Assembly: GCF_030705605.1 (NCBI RefSeq)
Contig: NZ_JAPCKK010000016.1
Location: 434,001-498,000, forward strand
Length of the DNA stretch: 64,000 nucleotides
Origin: Paenibacillus zeirhizosphaerae
GTDB lineage: Bacteria; Bacillota; Bacilli; Paenibacillales; Paenibacillaceae
Direction: 5' to 3'
Shown here: one piece after another, positions 44,177-53,919 of the stretch
Layout of the letters: every line of letters begins with the position of its first letter
How positions within the stretch are numbered: the stretch's first letter is position 1
Position numbers and translations under genes: made by a program
Notes under the pieces: model-generated
Told to the model about the DNA's origin: nothing
Seen by the model: only the letters and a program-made list of their open reading frames with translations
Database searches by the model: none

Positions 44177-45003
44177 TGGGTCAAGCCTCCCCCCTGCTGC
44201 GTGGCGACCGCCCCGGGTTGTCCCTGCAATGCACCAGCATTCATGGTAGGGATATCCCCCTGCGGTGCAGTGCCGCGCCGTTCAGCGATAGCTTTATTCA
44301 GATAGGTTAACGCTTCGCCAATGCCGCCGACCGCATCCATGAGCCCGTATTTCACAGCATCTTGGCCTCCCACAGCCGTTCCGATATCCCGATTCAGCTC
44401 TCCCGTCTTAAACATCAGCTCTTTAAACTGCTGCTCCGTGATGCGAGAATGACCCGTTACAAACCGGACAACCCGCTCCTGCATTTTTTCCATATATTCA
44501 AATGTCTGCGGAACCCCGATCACCAAGCCGCTCATCCGGATCGGATGAATGGTCATGGTAGCGCTCTCCGCAATAAGTGAGTAGGACGCTGACACCGCGA
44601 TGGGCACGCCGATACTGTGTCCCCCGCCAATGACTACCGTCACAGTCGGTTTCGTCAGAGAAGCAATCATCTCTGCGATAGCGAGGCCAGCTTCCACATC
44701 GCCCCCCACCGTATTCAGTACCAGCAGCAATCCCTCTATGCGGGAATTCTGCTCGGCAGCAACGAGCTGGGGAATGATATGTTCATATTTGGTGGTTTTG
44801 TTTTGTGGAGGCAGTATAAAATGCCCTTCAACTTGTCCGATAATGGTCATGCAAAAAATATTAGATTCCGCTGTCGGTACTCCTGTCTGACCAAACTGCT
44901 GAATACTTTCTATAATCGGGGACATTTTTTTCTCACCGGTCTGTGGACTCTGAGCTTCCGTTCCCTCTTCCTTATTACCGTCATAGGATACCATACTATT
45001 CAT
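44173..45003 (-). CDS. tepA: ClpP-like protease TepA
   Basis: A 276-residue ClpP/crotonase-like serine protease (translocation-enhancing protein). The catalytic Ser is expected in [11 protein letters not shown]; the family segment [20 protein letters not shown] is present. It lacks a ClpX-binding set-up. The C-terminal Gln/Gly tail is not conserved. The ATG at 45003 has AAGGGATGG upstream; ATG at 45015 or 44994 are alternatives. In Bacillus TepA degrades cytosolic spore proteins such as SASPs. Confidence 0.9.
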   Translation of the reverse strand: MNSMVSYDGNKEEGTEAQSPQTGEKKMSPIIESIQQFGQTGVPTAESNIFCMTIIGQVEGHFILPPQNKTTKYEHIIPQLVAAEQNSRIEGLLLVLNTVGGDVEAGLAIAEMIASLTKPTVTVVIGGGHSIGVPIAVSASYSLIAESATMTIHPIRMSGLVIGVPQTFEYMEKMQERVVRFVTGHSRITEQQFKELMFKTGELNRDIGTAVGGQDAVKYGLMDAVGGIGEALTYLNKAIAERRGTAPQGDIPTMNAGALQGQPGAVATQQGGGLTQ

Positions 45004-45077
45004 CCATCCCTTCATCGATAAATGCCGTTATAACGGATAGTATGGTATATAAATGGAAGATTTTATACTTTACACGC

Positions 45078-45132
45078 AAAAAAAGCCTCCTCTCCGCGGA
45101 AACCGTCCAATATTTCCGGCGTAGAGGAGGCG
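45078..45132 (-). terminator. Terminator after the RNase J gene
   Basis: Minus strand GCCTCCTCTACGCCGGAAA pairs with TTTCCGCGGAGAGGAGGC, then TTTTTTT. Confidence 0.92.
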
Positions 45133-45158
45133 ACTGTGTGCCTTATTCAACTATAAGT

Positions 45159-46838
45159 TTACACTTCCATAATAATCGGCAAAATCATCGGTCTGCGGCG
45201 GGTCTGCTCATACAGGAAACGACCCAGCGCATCTTTGACATTGGTTTTAAGTGAAGCCCACTCATTCACATTCTCGCTCATCAGTTTCTGTAAAGTACTG
45301 GATACGATGCGGTTGGCTTCATCTAACAGTCCTTCCGACTCGCGGACATATACAAAACCGCGGGAGATGATATCAGGACCGGATACGATTGTCCCATCCT
45401 GCTTGCTAAGCGTAACCACCACCACCAGAATTCCGTCCTGCGACAGAAGCTTCCGATCACGCAGAACAATGTTGCCTACGTCTCCGACACCTAATCCGTC
45501 GATCAGTACGTTGCCTGCCGTAACTTTACCCGCTTTACGCGCAGCACCATTCTGAATCTCGATAACCTCACCGATATCGGTAATGAAAATGTTGTCATGC
45601 TCAACACCAACAGACTCGGCCAGCAAGGCATGTCTGCGCTGCATTCTGTATTCACCGTGGATGGGAATGAAAAATTCCGGTTTCATCAGGTTGAGCATCA
45701 GCTTGAGTTCTTCCTGGCTACCATGTCCAGACACGTGTACGCCAGAATTTGCGCCGCTGTAATAAACTTCCGCACCTAGACGGAACAATTCGTCAATCGT
45801 GCGGCCGACATATTTCTCGTTGCCCGGTACAGGCGTTGCCGCAATGATCACGGTATCTCCAGGCAGAATATCCACCTTGCGGTGAGTCGAGCGAGCCATG
45901 CGCGTCAGCGCCGACATGGGCTCTCCCTGGCTGCCGGTACACAGGATAACGACCCGGTCAGCAGCCATTTTGCCTACTTCCTCCGGCTCAATCAGCATGC
46001 CGTCTGGAATTTCGAGATATCCAAGATCATGGGCAATACCGACTACGTTAACCATGCTTCGCCCGATCACAGCCACCTTGCGTCCTGTCTTCTCGGCAGC
46101 ATTGATCACCTGCTGAATCCGGTGCACATTGGAAGCGAAGGTTGCAACTACGACCCGTTGGCGAGATTTACGGAAGATATCCTCAAGCACGATACCTACA
46201 CTTTTTTCCGAAGGTGTGAAGCCGGGCTTCTCAGCATTGGTGCTGTCCGATAACAGCGCTAGCACGCCCCTGCTCCCAATCTCAGCCATCCGCTGCAAAT
46301 CCGCATATTGACCATTGACTGGAGTATGGTCAAACTTGAAGTCGCCCGTATGAACAACAGCACCTTCTGGTGTATCGATGCAAACACCGACCGAATCCGG
46401 AATACTGTGATTTGTACTAAAAAATGACACTTTCAGGGTCGAACCCAATTTGATCTCGGAGTCGGCGTTAATCATGATCCGCTTCGTCTCTCCGAGCAAA
46501 TTCGCTTCCTTCAGCTTATTTTCGACAAGCCCCAAAGTCAGCTTTGTCCCATAAACCGGAACATTCAGGTGCTTGAGCACATACGGAAGTCCACCAATAT
46601 GGTCTTCATGGCCATGTGTCAGCACAATTCCTCTCACTTTGTCACGGTTCTCCGTAAGGTAGGAAATATCAGGGATTACAATATCGATGCCGAGCATATC
46701 TTCCTCAGGAAATTTCAGTCCCGAATCCACGACAACAATGTCGTTGGCATATTGGATGACATACATATTTTTCCCGATCTCTCCGACGCCGCCCAAAGCG
46801 AAAATCATCAATTTATCGTTGTTAGCTTTTTTAGACAA
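45159..46838 (-). CDS. rnj: Ribonuclease J
   Basis: A 559-residue metallo-beta-lactamase/beta-CASP nuclease with 5' exo- and endonuclease activity. The catalytic motif is LTHGHEDHIGG, then HTGDFKFD and a beta-CASP Walker-like DSTNAEKPGFT. The C-terminus has RRRPMILPIIMEV as in RnjA/RnjB. Its place beside tepA and dapA suggests orthology with rnjB (ymfA), but sequence details could be either paralog. A promoter at 46929-46958 gives it a separate transcript from dapA. Confidence 0.95.
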   Translation of the reverse strand: MSKKANNDKLMIFALGGVGEIGKNMYVIQYANDIVVVDSGLKFPEEDMLGIDIVIPDISYLTENRDKVRGIVLTHGHEDHIGGLPYVLKHLNVPVYGTKLTLGLVENKLKEANLLGETKRIMINADSEIKLGSTLKVSFFSTNHSIPDSVGVCIDTPEGAVVHTGDFKFDHTPVNGQYADLQRMAEIGSRGVLALLSDSTNAEKPGFTPSEKSVGIVLEDIFRKSRQRVVVATFASNVHRIQQVINAAEKTGRKVAVIGRSMVNVVGIAHDLGYLEIPDGMLIEPEEVGKMAADRVVILCTGSQGEPMSALTRMARSTHRKVDILPGDTVIIAATPVPGNEKYVGRTIDELFRLGAEVYYSGANSGVHVSGHGSQEELKLMLNLMKPEFFIPIHGEYRMQRRHALLAESVGVEHDNIFITDIGEVIEIQNGAARKAGKVTAGNVLIDGLGVGDVGNIVLRDRKLLSQDGILVVVVTLSKQDGTIVSGPDIISRGFVYVRESEGLLDEANRIVSSTLQKLMSENVNEWASLKTNVKDALGRFLYEQTRRRPMILPIIMEV

Positions 46839-46928
46839 ATGAATCTAAACCTCCTATGGTAGTTGGACGTCGTACCTTAATTTGTTATTTATTTTTCAAA
46901 AAAATACCGCACCCAGTCACTTGACCTC

Positions 46929-46958
46929 ATTATACATGATTAAAAAGCGAAAACACAA
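46929..46958 (-). promoter_or_regulatory. Promoter of the RNase J gene
   Basis: Minus strand TTGTGT (46958-46953), 18 bases, TATAAT (46934-46929), about 90 bases before the start codon. It lies between dapA's terminator and the RNase J gene. Confidence 0.6.
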
Positions 46959-47056
46959 GTCGCCCTCTTCTTTAGAAGATAGGTTTCCCGTTTTCCAGAA
47001 AACCATGAACGGCATAGTGTTCTTTCACTTCTTTCTTCACCCATTCCCAAAAACAC

Positions 47057-47086
47057 AAAAAAAGCGTCCCGCCTCGGAACGCTTTT
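47057..47086 (-). terminator. Terminator after dapA
   Basis: Minus strand AAAAGCGTTCC and GGGACGCTTTTTTT pair around GAGGC, 16 bases after the stop. Confidence 0.9.
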
Positions 47087-47101
47087 GTCATATCCTATAA
47101 T

Positions 47102-47980
47102 TTACTTTTCAAACAGGGAGCGAATAAAGTCTTCCTCCTGCTCTGTTGGTGCCACTAGGGGCAAACGGACAGGACCCGCAGTAATTCCTTTCAGCTCCAA
47201 TGCATATTTCACGGCTACAGGGTTCGGAACCGGATGAGGGCACTCAAACAAGCCTTTAAACACGGGAAACAACGACTGATGCAGAGAGGCTGCCCGATCA
47301 GGCTGACCCTTCGTAAATGCCTCAATCATCTGCTTCATTTCGGCTCCGATAACATGGCTTGCAACGCTGACAATCCCGTATGCGCCGACAGCCATGGCGG
47401 GAAGCGCCGAAGAATCGTCACCGGAATACACTTTAAAACCGTCTGGTGCAGCCGCCGCAATCTGCGTGACCTGCTCCAGTGAAGCGCATTCCTTGGTTGC
47501 TACGATGTTATCAATCTGCGCCAGACGCAGCGTGGTCTCTGCTGTAAGACCCACAACCGTTCTTCCTGGGACATTATACAGCATGACTGGAAGCGAAGTG
47601 GACCGGGCGATTGCCTCGAAGTGCCTGTACATCCCCTCCTGATTCGGCTTGTTGTAATAAGGAACGACAAGCAGAACGCCGTCCACGCCCGCTCGTTCAG
47701 CCTCCTTGGTTAAATGAATGGAATGGCGTGTATTGTTGCTGCCCGTTCCCGCAATAATTTTACAGCGTCCTGCCGCTTTTTCTACCGCGAAGGAAAACAA
47801 TTTGATTTTCTCCTCATCGCTGAGGGTCGGAGATTCTCCAGTCGTCCCCGATACAACGAGAGTATCGGATTTCTGCTCCTCTATCAAATAATTGATCAAA
47901 TCGGATGCGGCATCCCAATTGATCTCACCCTGCTCATTGAATGGTGTAATCATCGCTGTTATCAATCTTCCAAAATCCAC
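47102..47980 (-). CDS. dapA: 4-hydroxy-tetrahydrodipicolinate synthase
   Basis: A 292-residue TIM-barrel lyase. It condenses pyruvate and aspartate semialdehyde; the Schiff-base Lys is in VATKECASLEQV and the catalytic Tyr in LYNVPGRT, with GTTGESPTLS near the N-terminus. The product feeds lysine, meso-diaminopimelate and dipicolinate. The start codon is GTG at 47980, after GGAGG. It lies 32 bases downstream of dapG and is co-transcribed with it. Confidence 0.97.
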   Translation of the reverse strand: MDFGRLITAMITPFNEQGEINWDAASDLINYLIEEQKSDTLVVSGTTGESPTLSDEEKIKLFSFAVEKAAGRCKIIAGTGSNNTRHSIHLTKEAERAGVDGVLLVVPYYNKPNQEGMYRHFEAIARSTSLPVMLYNVPGRTVVGLTAETTLRLAQIDNIVATKECASLEQVTQIAAAAPDGFKVYSGDDSSALPAMAVGAYGIVSVASHVIGAEMKQMIEAFTKGQPDRAASLHQSLFPVFKGLFECPHPVPNPVAVKYALELKGITAGPVRLPLVAPTEQEEDFIRSLFEK

Positions 47981-48012
47981 GATGCTGCCTCCTTTCTTAG
48001 CTCTATGCCCGG

Positions 48013-49230
48013 TTAACGGTGAAGCTCGAATTTGGTATGAAGCGCACGCAGCGCCTGCACCATATCATCCTTTTGGACCAATACCCAAATGGTTGTGTTG
48101 GAATCGGCAGACTGCAGAATCTGAATATCCGCCTCCGCTAAAGCCTCAACGATCGTCGCCATAATACCGGGTACGCCATTGATACCGCCCCCGATCACCG
48201 ATACCTTTGCACAACCTGCAACAATTCGGGGCTCCAGGTCCATTTCCTGCAGTACTTTAACCGCTTTGGCTCCTTCTCTGTCACTGACTGTATATACTGC
48301 GCCTGTTGGCGTCACGTTAATAAAATCCACACTGATCCCGTTCGCAGCCATCGCCTTGAATACCTTTAGCTGAAGCTGATTGTTCGCTTGTTCCGAATCT
48401 ACGGTAATCTGTGTTACATGCCCAACGTAAGCGATGCCAGTTACGTAGCGATCGACCACGCCGGACTGAACATCCTTGAAGCCTTCCGGATGGGTAACCA
48501 AGGTTCCTTCATTATCAGAAAATGTCGAACGAACTCGAACCGGGACATTGGCCTGCATAGCGATTTCCACAGCGCGCGGGTGAATGACTTTCGCTCCGTG
48601 GTGGGCCATATTGCAAATTTCGGTGTAGCTGACATAAGTAAGCGGTTTGGCATCTTCCACAATTCTTGGATCCGCGGTTAAAATTCCGTTAACATCCGTA
48701 TAAATATCGACCATTTCGGCATGCAGAGCGGCCCCCAATGCAGTAGCCGATGTGTCGCTGCCGCCTCTGCCAAGGGTCGTGAAATCCCCATTCTCCGTCT
48801 GACCCTGAAAACCGGTTACAATAACAACCCGGTCCCGCCCAAGCTCTTCCAGAATGCGTTCAGGCTTGATATCCAGAATTCTCGCATTCCCAAACTGGTT
48901 ATCGGTTACAAAACCCGCTTGTGCTCCGGTCAACACTGTTGCCGGAATCCCTTCCTTCTCCAGCAGACCGCAGAGCGTAGCTGCAGAAATAATCTCTCCG
49001 CAACACATCAGCAAATCCCGTTCACGCTCAGGCAAACTGTCTCCATTGCTTGCTGCCCAATCGAGCAGCGTATCCGTCGCGTACGGCTCACCCTTGCGGC
49101 CCATTGCCGATACAACTACCACAAGCTGAAATTGATTATCCAGCTCCCTCTTGATATGACCGATAACCAAACGTCTGGCCTCTGATGTGGAGAGCGAAGT
49201 GCCCCCATATTTTTGTACTAAAATCCCCAT
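48013..49230 (-). CDS. dapG: Aspartate kinase (DapG-type)
   Basis: A 405-residue kinase with a catalytic domain starting VQKYGGTSLS and ACT regulatory domains in the C-terminal 140 residues (TQITVDSEQ region, KVSVIGGGING). In Bacillus DapG is the diaminopimelate-sensitive isozyme used for cell-wall and spore dipicolinate supply. GGAGGAG precedes the ATG. The upstream DNA to dpaB (49231-49430) contains no asd gene, unlike the usual order. Confidence 0.94.
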   Translation of the reverse strand: MGILVQKYGGTSLSTSEARRLVIGHIKRELDNQFQLVVVVSAMGRKGEPYATDTLLDWAASNGDSLPERERDLLMCCGEIISAATLCGLLEKEGIPATVLTGAQAGFVTDNQFGNARILDIKPERILEELGRDRVVIVTGFQGQTENGDFTTLGRGGSDTSATALGAALHAEMVDIYTDVNGILTADPRIVEDAKPLTYVSYTEICNMAHHGAKVIHPRAVEIAMQANVPVRVRSTFSDNEGTLVTHPEGFKDVQSGVVDRYVTGIAYVGHVTQITVDSEQANNQLQLKVFKAMAANGISVDFINVTPTGAVYTVSDREGAKAVKVLQEMDLEPRIVAGCAKVSVIGGGINGVPGIMATIVEALAEADIQILQSADSNTTIWVLVQKDDMVQALRALHTKFELHR

Positions 49231-49385
49231 GATTTCTCCTCCACCGTGTACACCTCAGGAACTTGCTTTGTCTCCGACCAAACTCCAAAGCAGCATTGAT
49301 TCCTGCCAAACCATCAAGTATTGCATGTTATATTTCTTCGCTTCCATACTGCAGTGATCCGTTCAGTTTGACATACCATATATTC

Positions 49386-49421
49386 TGAAAGCCCCCGGGC
49401 TGCATCAGCAGCCGGAGGCCC
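49386..49421 (-). terminator. Terminator after dpaB
   Basis: Minus strand GCCTCCGGCTGC pairs with GCAGCCCGGGGGC around TGAT, followed by TTTC, immediately after the dpaB stop. It isolates the dpa operon from dapG-dapA. Confidence 0.78.
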
Positions 49422-49430
49422 GACAGGCAA

Positions 49431-50027
49431 TTACACGGTATGATATCGCTGAATGATCATAGGTTGGAGCTGTCTGCCCTCCAAGGCTGCATAGCAGGTC
49501 TCAGGAATAAGCTCCATCTGAGCGACAAGCGAATTAGGCTTCTGCTCTGGATTGTCCTGTCCGAACGGCACAAAATAAACGGATTTGGCTACAAGCAGCT
49601 TCGCGATATTGGCTGCATTAAATCCAAGACCGTCATTGGTCGAAATGGCCAGCACCAACGGACGGCTGTTCCGCAACTGTGCTTTCGCCGCCATCAGTAC
49701 CGGACTGTCCGTCATGGCATTCGCCAGCTTGCTGGTCGTATTACCTGTGCATGGAGCGATAACGAGCACATCCAGCAAACGTGATGGGCCAAGCGGTTCA
49801 GCCTCAACAATTGTAGAAATAATATCATTCCCTGTTATATCTTTCAACTGTTTTTGCCAACTTTGCGAGGTGCCGAAACGTGTATCCGTCGTCTGTACCG
49901 AGCTCGATATAATCGGGATTACCCGTGCACCCTCATCCATAAAACGCTGAATGACAGGCATCACTTCCTCAAAGGTACAGTGTGATCCCGTGATCGCATA
50001 ACCTACTGTTTTGCCCCTCCAGTTCAT
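49431..50027 (-). CDS. dpaB: Dipicolinate synthase subunit B
   Basis: A 198-residue flavoprotein-type subunit (SpoVFB). The N-terminus GKTVGYAITGSHCTFEEV and the segment VIAPCTGNTTSKLANAMTD are standard in the phosphopantothenoylcysteine-decarboxylase-like fold. With DpaA it makes dipicolinic acid, which gives spores heat resistance. Its start overlaps the dpaA stop by four bases. Confidence 0.97.
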   Translation of the reverse strand: MNWRGKTVGYAITGSHCTFEEVMPVIQRFMDEGARVIPIISSSVQTTDTRFGTSQSWQKQLKDITGNDIISTIVEAEPLGPSRLLDVLVIAPCTGNTTSKLANAMTDSPVLMAAKAQLRNSRPLVLAISTNDGLGFNAANIAKLLVAKSVYFVPFGQDNPEQKPNSLVAQMELIPETCYAALEGRQLQPMIIQRYHTV

Positions 50028-50923
50028 ACGCCTTCCTCCCGGTTCGGATTATCTTCCAAAAGCTGCTGAACCAACGCGTCAGCCATGATCAGGCCTGCGG
50101 TTTTGGGAGCTACGATGCCGGGAAGTCCAGGTGCTAGAAATGCCTTAATTCCAATCTTCTCCGCACTTGAGAAATCACAGCCGCCGGGAGCAGAGGCCAA
50201 GTCAATGATAACGGCACTCCTAGGCATTCGGGACAGGATTTGCGCTGTGATAATCATAGAGGGTATCGTATTAAAAAGCAAGTCGATACCGCCCACCTCA
50301 TCCGCCAGATACTTTGTCGCAAAAGGCTTCCAGCCCATCACAGCAGCACGCGCCCCTTCATCCTTCCAGCGGATTCCGACCTTCACGTCAGCCCCCATAC
50401 CCTGGAGTGTTTTAGCCAATGTAAAACCGGTACGCCCCATACCGAGCACGATACATTTCGACTGGTGAATTGTAATTTCTGTATGCTGAATCGCCATCAT
50501 GATGGCCCCTTCGGCAGTAGGGATCGAGTTGTAAATGGCAACATCGTCCCGATCCAGAAGCTCAACCAGCTTCAGACCGTATTTGGCGCTTAACTCACGC
50601 AAATACGGCTTCGCCATACCGGTGTAAATTGTACAGTGCCCCGGAAGCACAGAAACATGCTCTTCCAGTAGCTGCAGCGATGCTTCGGCAAATGTGGCAC
50701 TTACCGCTCCATTCTCGTCACAGCCAACGACAGGTAGTATAAGAGCATCCGCTGATTCCAGAAGTTCTTCTCTTAGCGGTGCCAGCGTCACACCGGGTAT
50801 CTTCTCCGAAAGACGGTCGAACCCCACGGCATGTACTGAAGCATCCAAGGCGGCACATTTCCTCATCACTTCCAGTTGCCGTGCATCTCCGCCAATAACC
50901 AAGACCCGAATTCCTGTCAGCAT
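50024..50923 (-). CDS. dpaA: Dipicolinate synthase subunit A
   Basis: A 299-residue NAD(P)-dependent dehydrogenase-like subunit (SpoVFA). The Rossmann motif is VLGMGRTGFTLAKTLQGMGA; the N-terminus starts with RVLVIGGDARQLEVM. It oxidises dihydrodipicolinate to dipicolinate in the mother cell. AAAGGAG lies upstream. A sigma-K-like promoter is seen at 50959-50985, agreeing with late mother-cell expression. Confidence 0.97.
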   Translation of the reverse strand: MLTGIRVLVIGGDARQLEVMRKCAALDASVHAVGFDRLSEKIPGVTLAPLREELLESADALILPVVGCDENGAVSATFAEASLQLLEEHVSVLPGHCTIYTGMAKPYLRELSAKYGLKLVELLDRDDVAIYNSIPTAEGAIMMAIQHTEITIHQSKCIVLGMGRTGFTLAKTLQGMGADVKVGIRWKDEGARAAVMGWKPFATKYLADEVGGIDLLFNTIPSMIITAQILSRMPRSAVIIDLASAPGGCDFSSAEKIGIKAFLAPGLPGIVAPKTAGLIMADALVQQLLEDNPNREEGV

Positions 50924-50958
50924 CTGGTGTTCACTCCTTTCCCAGATACGGTATGGTT

Positions 50959-50985
50959 CATTGTATGCATATACCCGGAAAGGGT
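50959..50985 (-). promoter_or_regulatory. Possible sigma-K promoter of dpaAB
   Basis: Minus strand AC (50985-50984), 16 bases, CATACAATG (50967-50959). Sigma-K sites have AC and CATANNNTA; the last base differs. The location 36 bases before the start codon fits. Confidence 0.45.
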
Positions 50986-50996
50986 GAAAGTGACGG

Positions 50997-51024
50997 CAAA
51001 AAAGCCGCCCACGGCGGGCGGCTC
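50997..51024 (-). terminator. Terminator after dut
   Basis: Minus strand AGCCGCCC pairs with GGGCGGCT around GCCGT, then TTTTTT. Confidence 0.88.
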
Positions 51025-51060
51025 TCTCTAACTTGGATATCGTATCATGGCTTACTAAGT

Positions 51061-51510
51061 CTAGTTCGTGCCTGTATGTCCAAAGCCTCCCGAGCCGCGA
51101 ACCGTTTCAGATAGAACTTCGACCTGCTTCAGTTCGACCTGAGGCACCTCCTGGAAGATCATTTGGGCAATCCGTTCGTTCCGCACGATCGTAAAGGGCT
51201 CCTCTCCCAAATTAATAAGCAGCACCTTAACTTCGCCGCGGTAGTCGGCATCAATTGTTCCGGGAGTGTTCAGGCACGTAATCCCGTGCTTGAAAGCAAG
51301 CCCGCTACGGGGGCGAATCTGAGCCTCCAGCCCGGCAGGCATGGCGAGCGCAAAGCCGGTCGGAATGAGACAGCGTTTACCTGGCTCAAGTACGACATCC
51401 TCCGTTACTGCCGCGTACAAATCGAATCCGGAAGCCAATTCCGACATTCTGCGGGGCAATGCGATGTCTTCGTTACCGGCCAGTTTGTTAATTTCCACGT
51501 AATAAGGCAA
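51061..51510 (-). CDS. dut: dUTP diphosphatase
   Basis: A 149-residue trimeric dUTPase that makes dUMP and prevents uracil misincorporation. Family motifs are seen in order: SGFDLYAA (I), RPRSGLAFKHG (II), GTIDADYRGE (III), RIAQMIF (IV) and GGFGHTG (V). Its first 23 bases overlap the end of the M16 peptidase gene, and they are co-transcribed. Confidence 0.97.
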   Translation of the reverse strand: MPYYVEINKLAGNEDIALPRRMSELASGFDLYAAVTEDVVLEPGKRCLIPTGFALAMPAGLEAQIRPRSGLAFKHGITCLNTPGTIDADYRGEVKVLLINLGEEPFTIVRNERIAQMIFQEVPQVELKQVEVLSETVRGSGGFGHTGTN

Positions 51511-52753
51511 ATTGGTCCCTCCTCAATCCTGTAACTGCCGCGTCCGAAGATCCGACCATAGCAACGGCGAAAGGCTCGGCGAACATGCGATCCAGCACAG
51601 CCTGCACATCGTCCATCGTTACCTGCTCAATATTTTGTATCATCTCATCCAGCGTATAATGCCGACCGAGCATCAGCTCATTCTTTCCGTTTCTGTTCAT
51701 CCGGCTGCCCGTACTCTCCAGGCTCAAGATAAGGCTTCCTTTAAGCTGTTCCTTGCCTTTGGCGAGCTCTGTGGGTGTCAGCCCGTTCACCGCAACATCA
51801 CGCAGCAGCTCCTGGGTCAGCTCAAGCACATCCTTGGTTTGCTTCGGAGCCGTCCCCGCATAGATGGTCAGCATGCCGCTATCCGCATGGGAGCTGTGAT
51901 AGGAGTATACGGAATACGCAAGCCCTCGTTTTTCACGGATCTCCTGAAACAGCCGGGAGCTCATGCCGCCGCCAAGCGCATTATTCAGCAAAATCATGGC
52001 ATATTGCAGCTTCTCTCCTGTCGAGCAACCCGGAAACGACATGCAGATATGATTTTGCTCCGTGCTCTTCTCATGAAATAACATCTGTCCCGTAAAGGAA
52101 GGGATTTCCAGATTGGAAGACTGACCGTGATCATTAAAGTGGCCAAAGTGTTTTTCCAGCAGTTCAACTACGCTATCCTCAATATTGCCGGCCAGACTGA
52201 TTACTGTGTTTTCAACCGTGTAATGCTCCTTCATGTAGCTGCGAAGAAGATCGCTGTCCATCGCCAACAGGCGTTCCTCCGAACCCAGAATCGGATAGGC
52301 CAGCGGATGGCTCCCGTATGCCGCTCGCGATACCAGATCATGCACCATGTCATCAGGCGTATCCTCATACATGGATATCTCCTCAAGGATGACATTTTTC
52401 TCGCGCGCCAGCTCCTCCGGGTCCAGCTTGGAATTAAAAAACATATCTGACAGCATATCTACCGCAATTGGCAAATGCTCGTCAAGCACCTTTGCATAGT
52501 AGCACGTATATTCCTTGGATGTGAAAGCATTGACGTTGCCGCCGATGGCATCAAACTCCTCAGCAATATCTTTTGCGCTGAACCGCTCTGTGCCTTTAAA
52601 AAGCATATGCTCAATAAAATGAGAGATCCCGCTGCTTGCTTCATTTTCATGCCGCGATCCGGTCTTGACCCAGATCCCGAAGGAAACAGAGCGTACGTTC
52701 GGGATTTTTTCCATGACCACTCTAAGGCCGTTGTTCAGCTTGATTTGTTTCAC
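51488..52753 (-). CDS. mlpA: M16-family zinc peptidase (MlpA/YmxG)
   Basis: A 421-residue processing-peptidase-like enzyme. Zinc motif HFIEH at residues 45-49, with ILEEISMYEDTP carrying the third ligand Glu. The GTG at 52753 is selected because AAGGGGG sits eight bases upstream and homologs start at this point; the longer frame from 52798 has no such signal. It follows ylxY and precedes dut, as in Bacillus. Confidence 0.94.
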   Translation of the reverse strand: MKQIKLNNGLRVVMEKIPNVRSVSFGIWVKTGSRHENEASSGISHFIEHMLFKGTERFSAKDIAEEFDAIGGNVNAFTSKEYTCYYAKVLDEHLPIAVDMLSDMFFNSKLDPEELAREKNVILEEISMYEDTPDDMVHDLVSRAAYGSHPLAYPILGSEERLLAMDSDLLRSYMKEHYTVENTVISLAGNIEDSVVELLEKHFGHFNDHGQSSNLEIPSFTGQMLFHEKSTEQNHICMSFPGCSTGEKLQYAMILLNNALGGGMSSRLFQEIREKRGLAYSVYSYHSSHADSGMLTIYAGTAPKQTKDVLELTQELLRDVAVNGLTPTELAKGKEQLKGSLILSLESTGSRMNRNGKNELMLGRHYTLDEMIQNIEQVTMDDVQAVLDRMFAEPFAVAMVGSSDAAVTGLRRDQFALLRGN

Positions 52754-52837
52754 TAGGTTGGCCCCCTTAAACTTAAACTTACCTATGCCGTTATGCATCT
52801 GACGCCATAATGTCTCATCGTAACAGAAAAATAAAGA

Positions 52838-53827
52838 CTACTCAACCGCTCCCTCAATGATCCGCTCCGGCGACAATGTCTGGCTTACGGTTCCGAGTAC
52901 CAGTCCTTTGCTGCGTACAGCCTTAATCATATCCGCCAATGCCAAAGCTGAAGACCGGGTTGGGTGCATCAGAATAAGTGAGCCCGGTTCTACATCGGCC
53001 TCAATTTTTCGTACAATGGATAACGGCTCCGGTTTTTTCCAATCCACCGTGTCCAGTGTCCATAGAATAGTCTTCAACCCCAGACCTGCCGCAATTTCGA
53101 CGGTTCCCTGATCATAGTCTCCGGAAGGCGGGGCAAACCACTTGTTCCGGACACCCAGTGTTTCCTTCAGCAGAGCTTCCGTTTTCGAGATTTCCTGCGT
53201 CGCACGTTCCCTGCTGAGCTGGCTCATATGCGGATGGGAATAAGCATGGTTCGAAATTTCATGCCCTCTCTTCTGGATTTCCTTGGCGAGATCTGAATTT
53301 TTCTTCAGCCAGCTTCCATCCAGAAAAAAAGTGGCCTTGACGTGTTCACGATCCAAGGTATCGAGCATAGGAACTATGTATTCATTACCCCAGGCTACAT
53401 TAATCATGATTGCGGCCATCGGTTTGGACGGATTGCCGCGATAAATCGGATAATTCCCCAAATCATCAAGCGATACCCGCGGCGAAATTTGTTTATGTAT
53501 GTATTGTACAGGGGCATCCGGACTGGCTGCCGCCTTCAGATAGGTAGCGTCGATATCCACCTCGAGTCCATTATATCCTGGAATCGCCTTCCAGACAGGG
53601 TCAACCTTCGCGTCAACCGGAGCCTGCTTACGCCGGTCGGCTTCCATCTGTATCTTCTCTATAAGCTGGTCGCTAGCGGGGGCAGGTCCCAACACATCTA
53701 GTACGGCCACTCCTTTCCCCTGATTGCGCACCTCTTGGACATAATCACGAATGCCGCCGACTTGGCCAATGAATAGAACCAGGGCAGCACTCACTACGGC
53801 AGCGGCGGCTATTTTCGCCTTTTTCAT
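52838..53827 (-). CDS. ylxY: Polysaccharide deacetylase-like protein YlxY
   Basis: A 329-residue exported or anchored protein with an N-terminal hydrophobic segment (IAAAAVVSAALVLFIG) and a NodB domain from about 135. The metal His motif HAYSHPHM is kept, but the catalytic TFDDG is replaced by INVAWGNEY, so the usual Asp pair is lost. YlxY proteins are conserved next to pnp in sporeformers and may be non-enzymatic or use other residues. GKK basics precede the signal; ATG at 53827. Confidence 0.92.
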   Translation of the reverse strand: MKKAKIAAAAVVSAALVLFIGQVGGIRDYVQEVRNQGKGVAVLDVLGPAPASDQLIEKIQMEADRRKQAPVDAKVDPVWKAIPGYNGLEVDIDATYLKAAASPDAPVQYIHKQISPRVSLDDLGNYPIYRGNPSKPMAAIMINVAWGNEYIVPMLDTLDREHVKATFFLDGSWLKKNSDLAKEIQKRGHEISNHAYSHPHMSQLSRERATQEISKTEALLKETLGVRNKWFAPPSGDYDQGTVEIAAGLGLKTILWTLDTVDWKKPEPLSIVRKIEADVEPGSLILMHPTRSSALALADMIKAVRSKGLVLGTVSQTLSPERIIEGAVE

Positions 53828-53919
53828 TCAATTCATCCTTCCAGCGCGTTTGTCCACATCCTATGAGCTCCGGACAGGTTTTATGCCTCTATGCATACTA
53901 GCTGGAAAACTTATGACAT

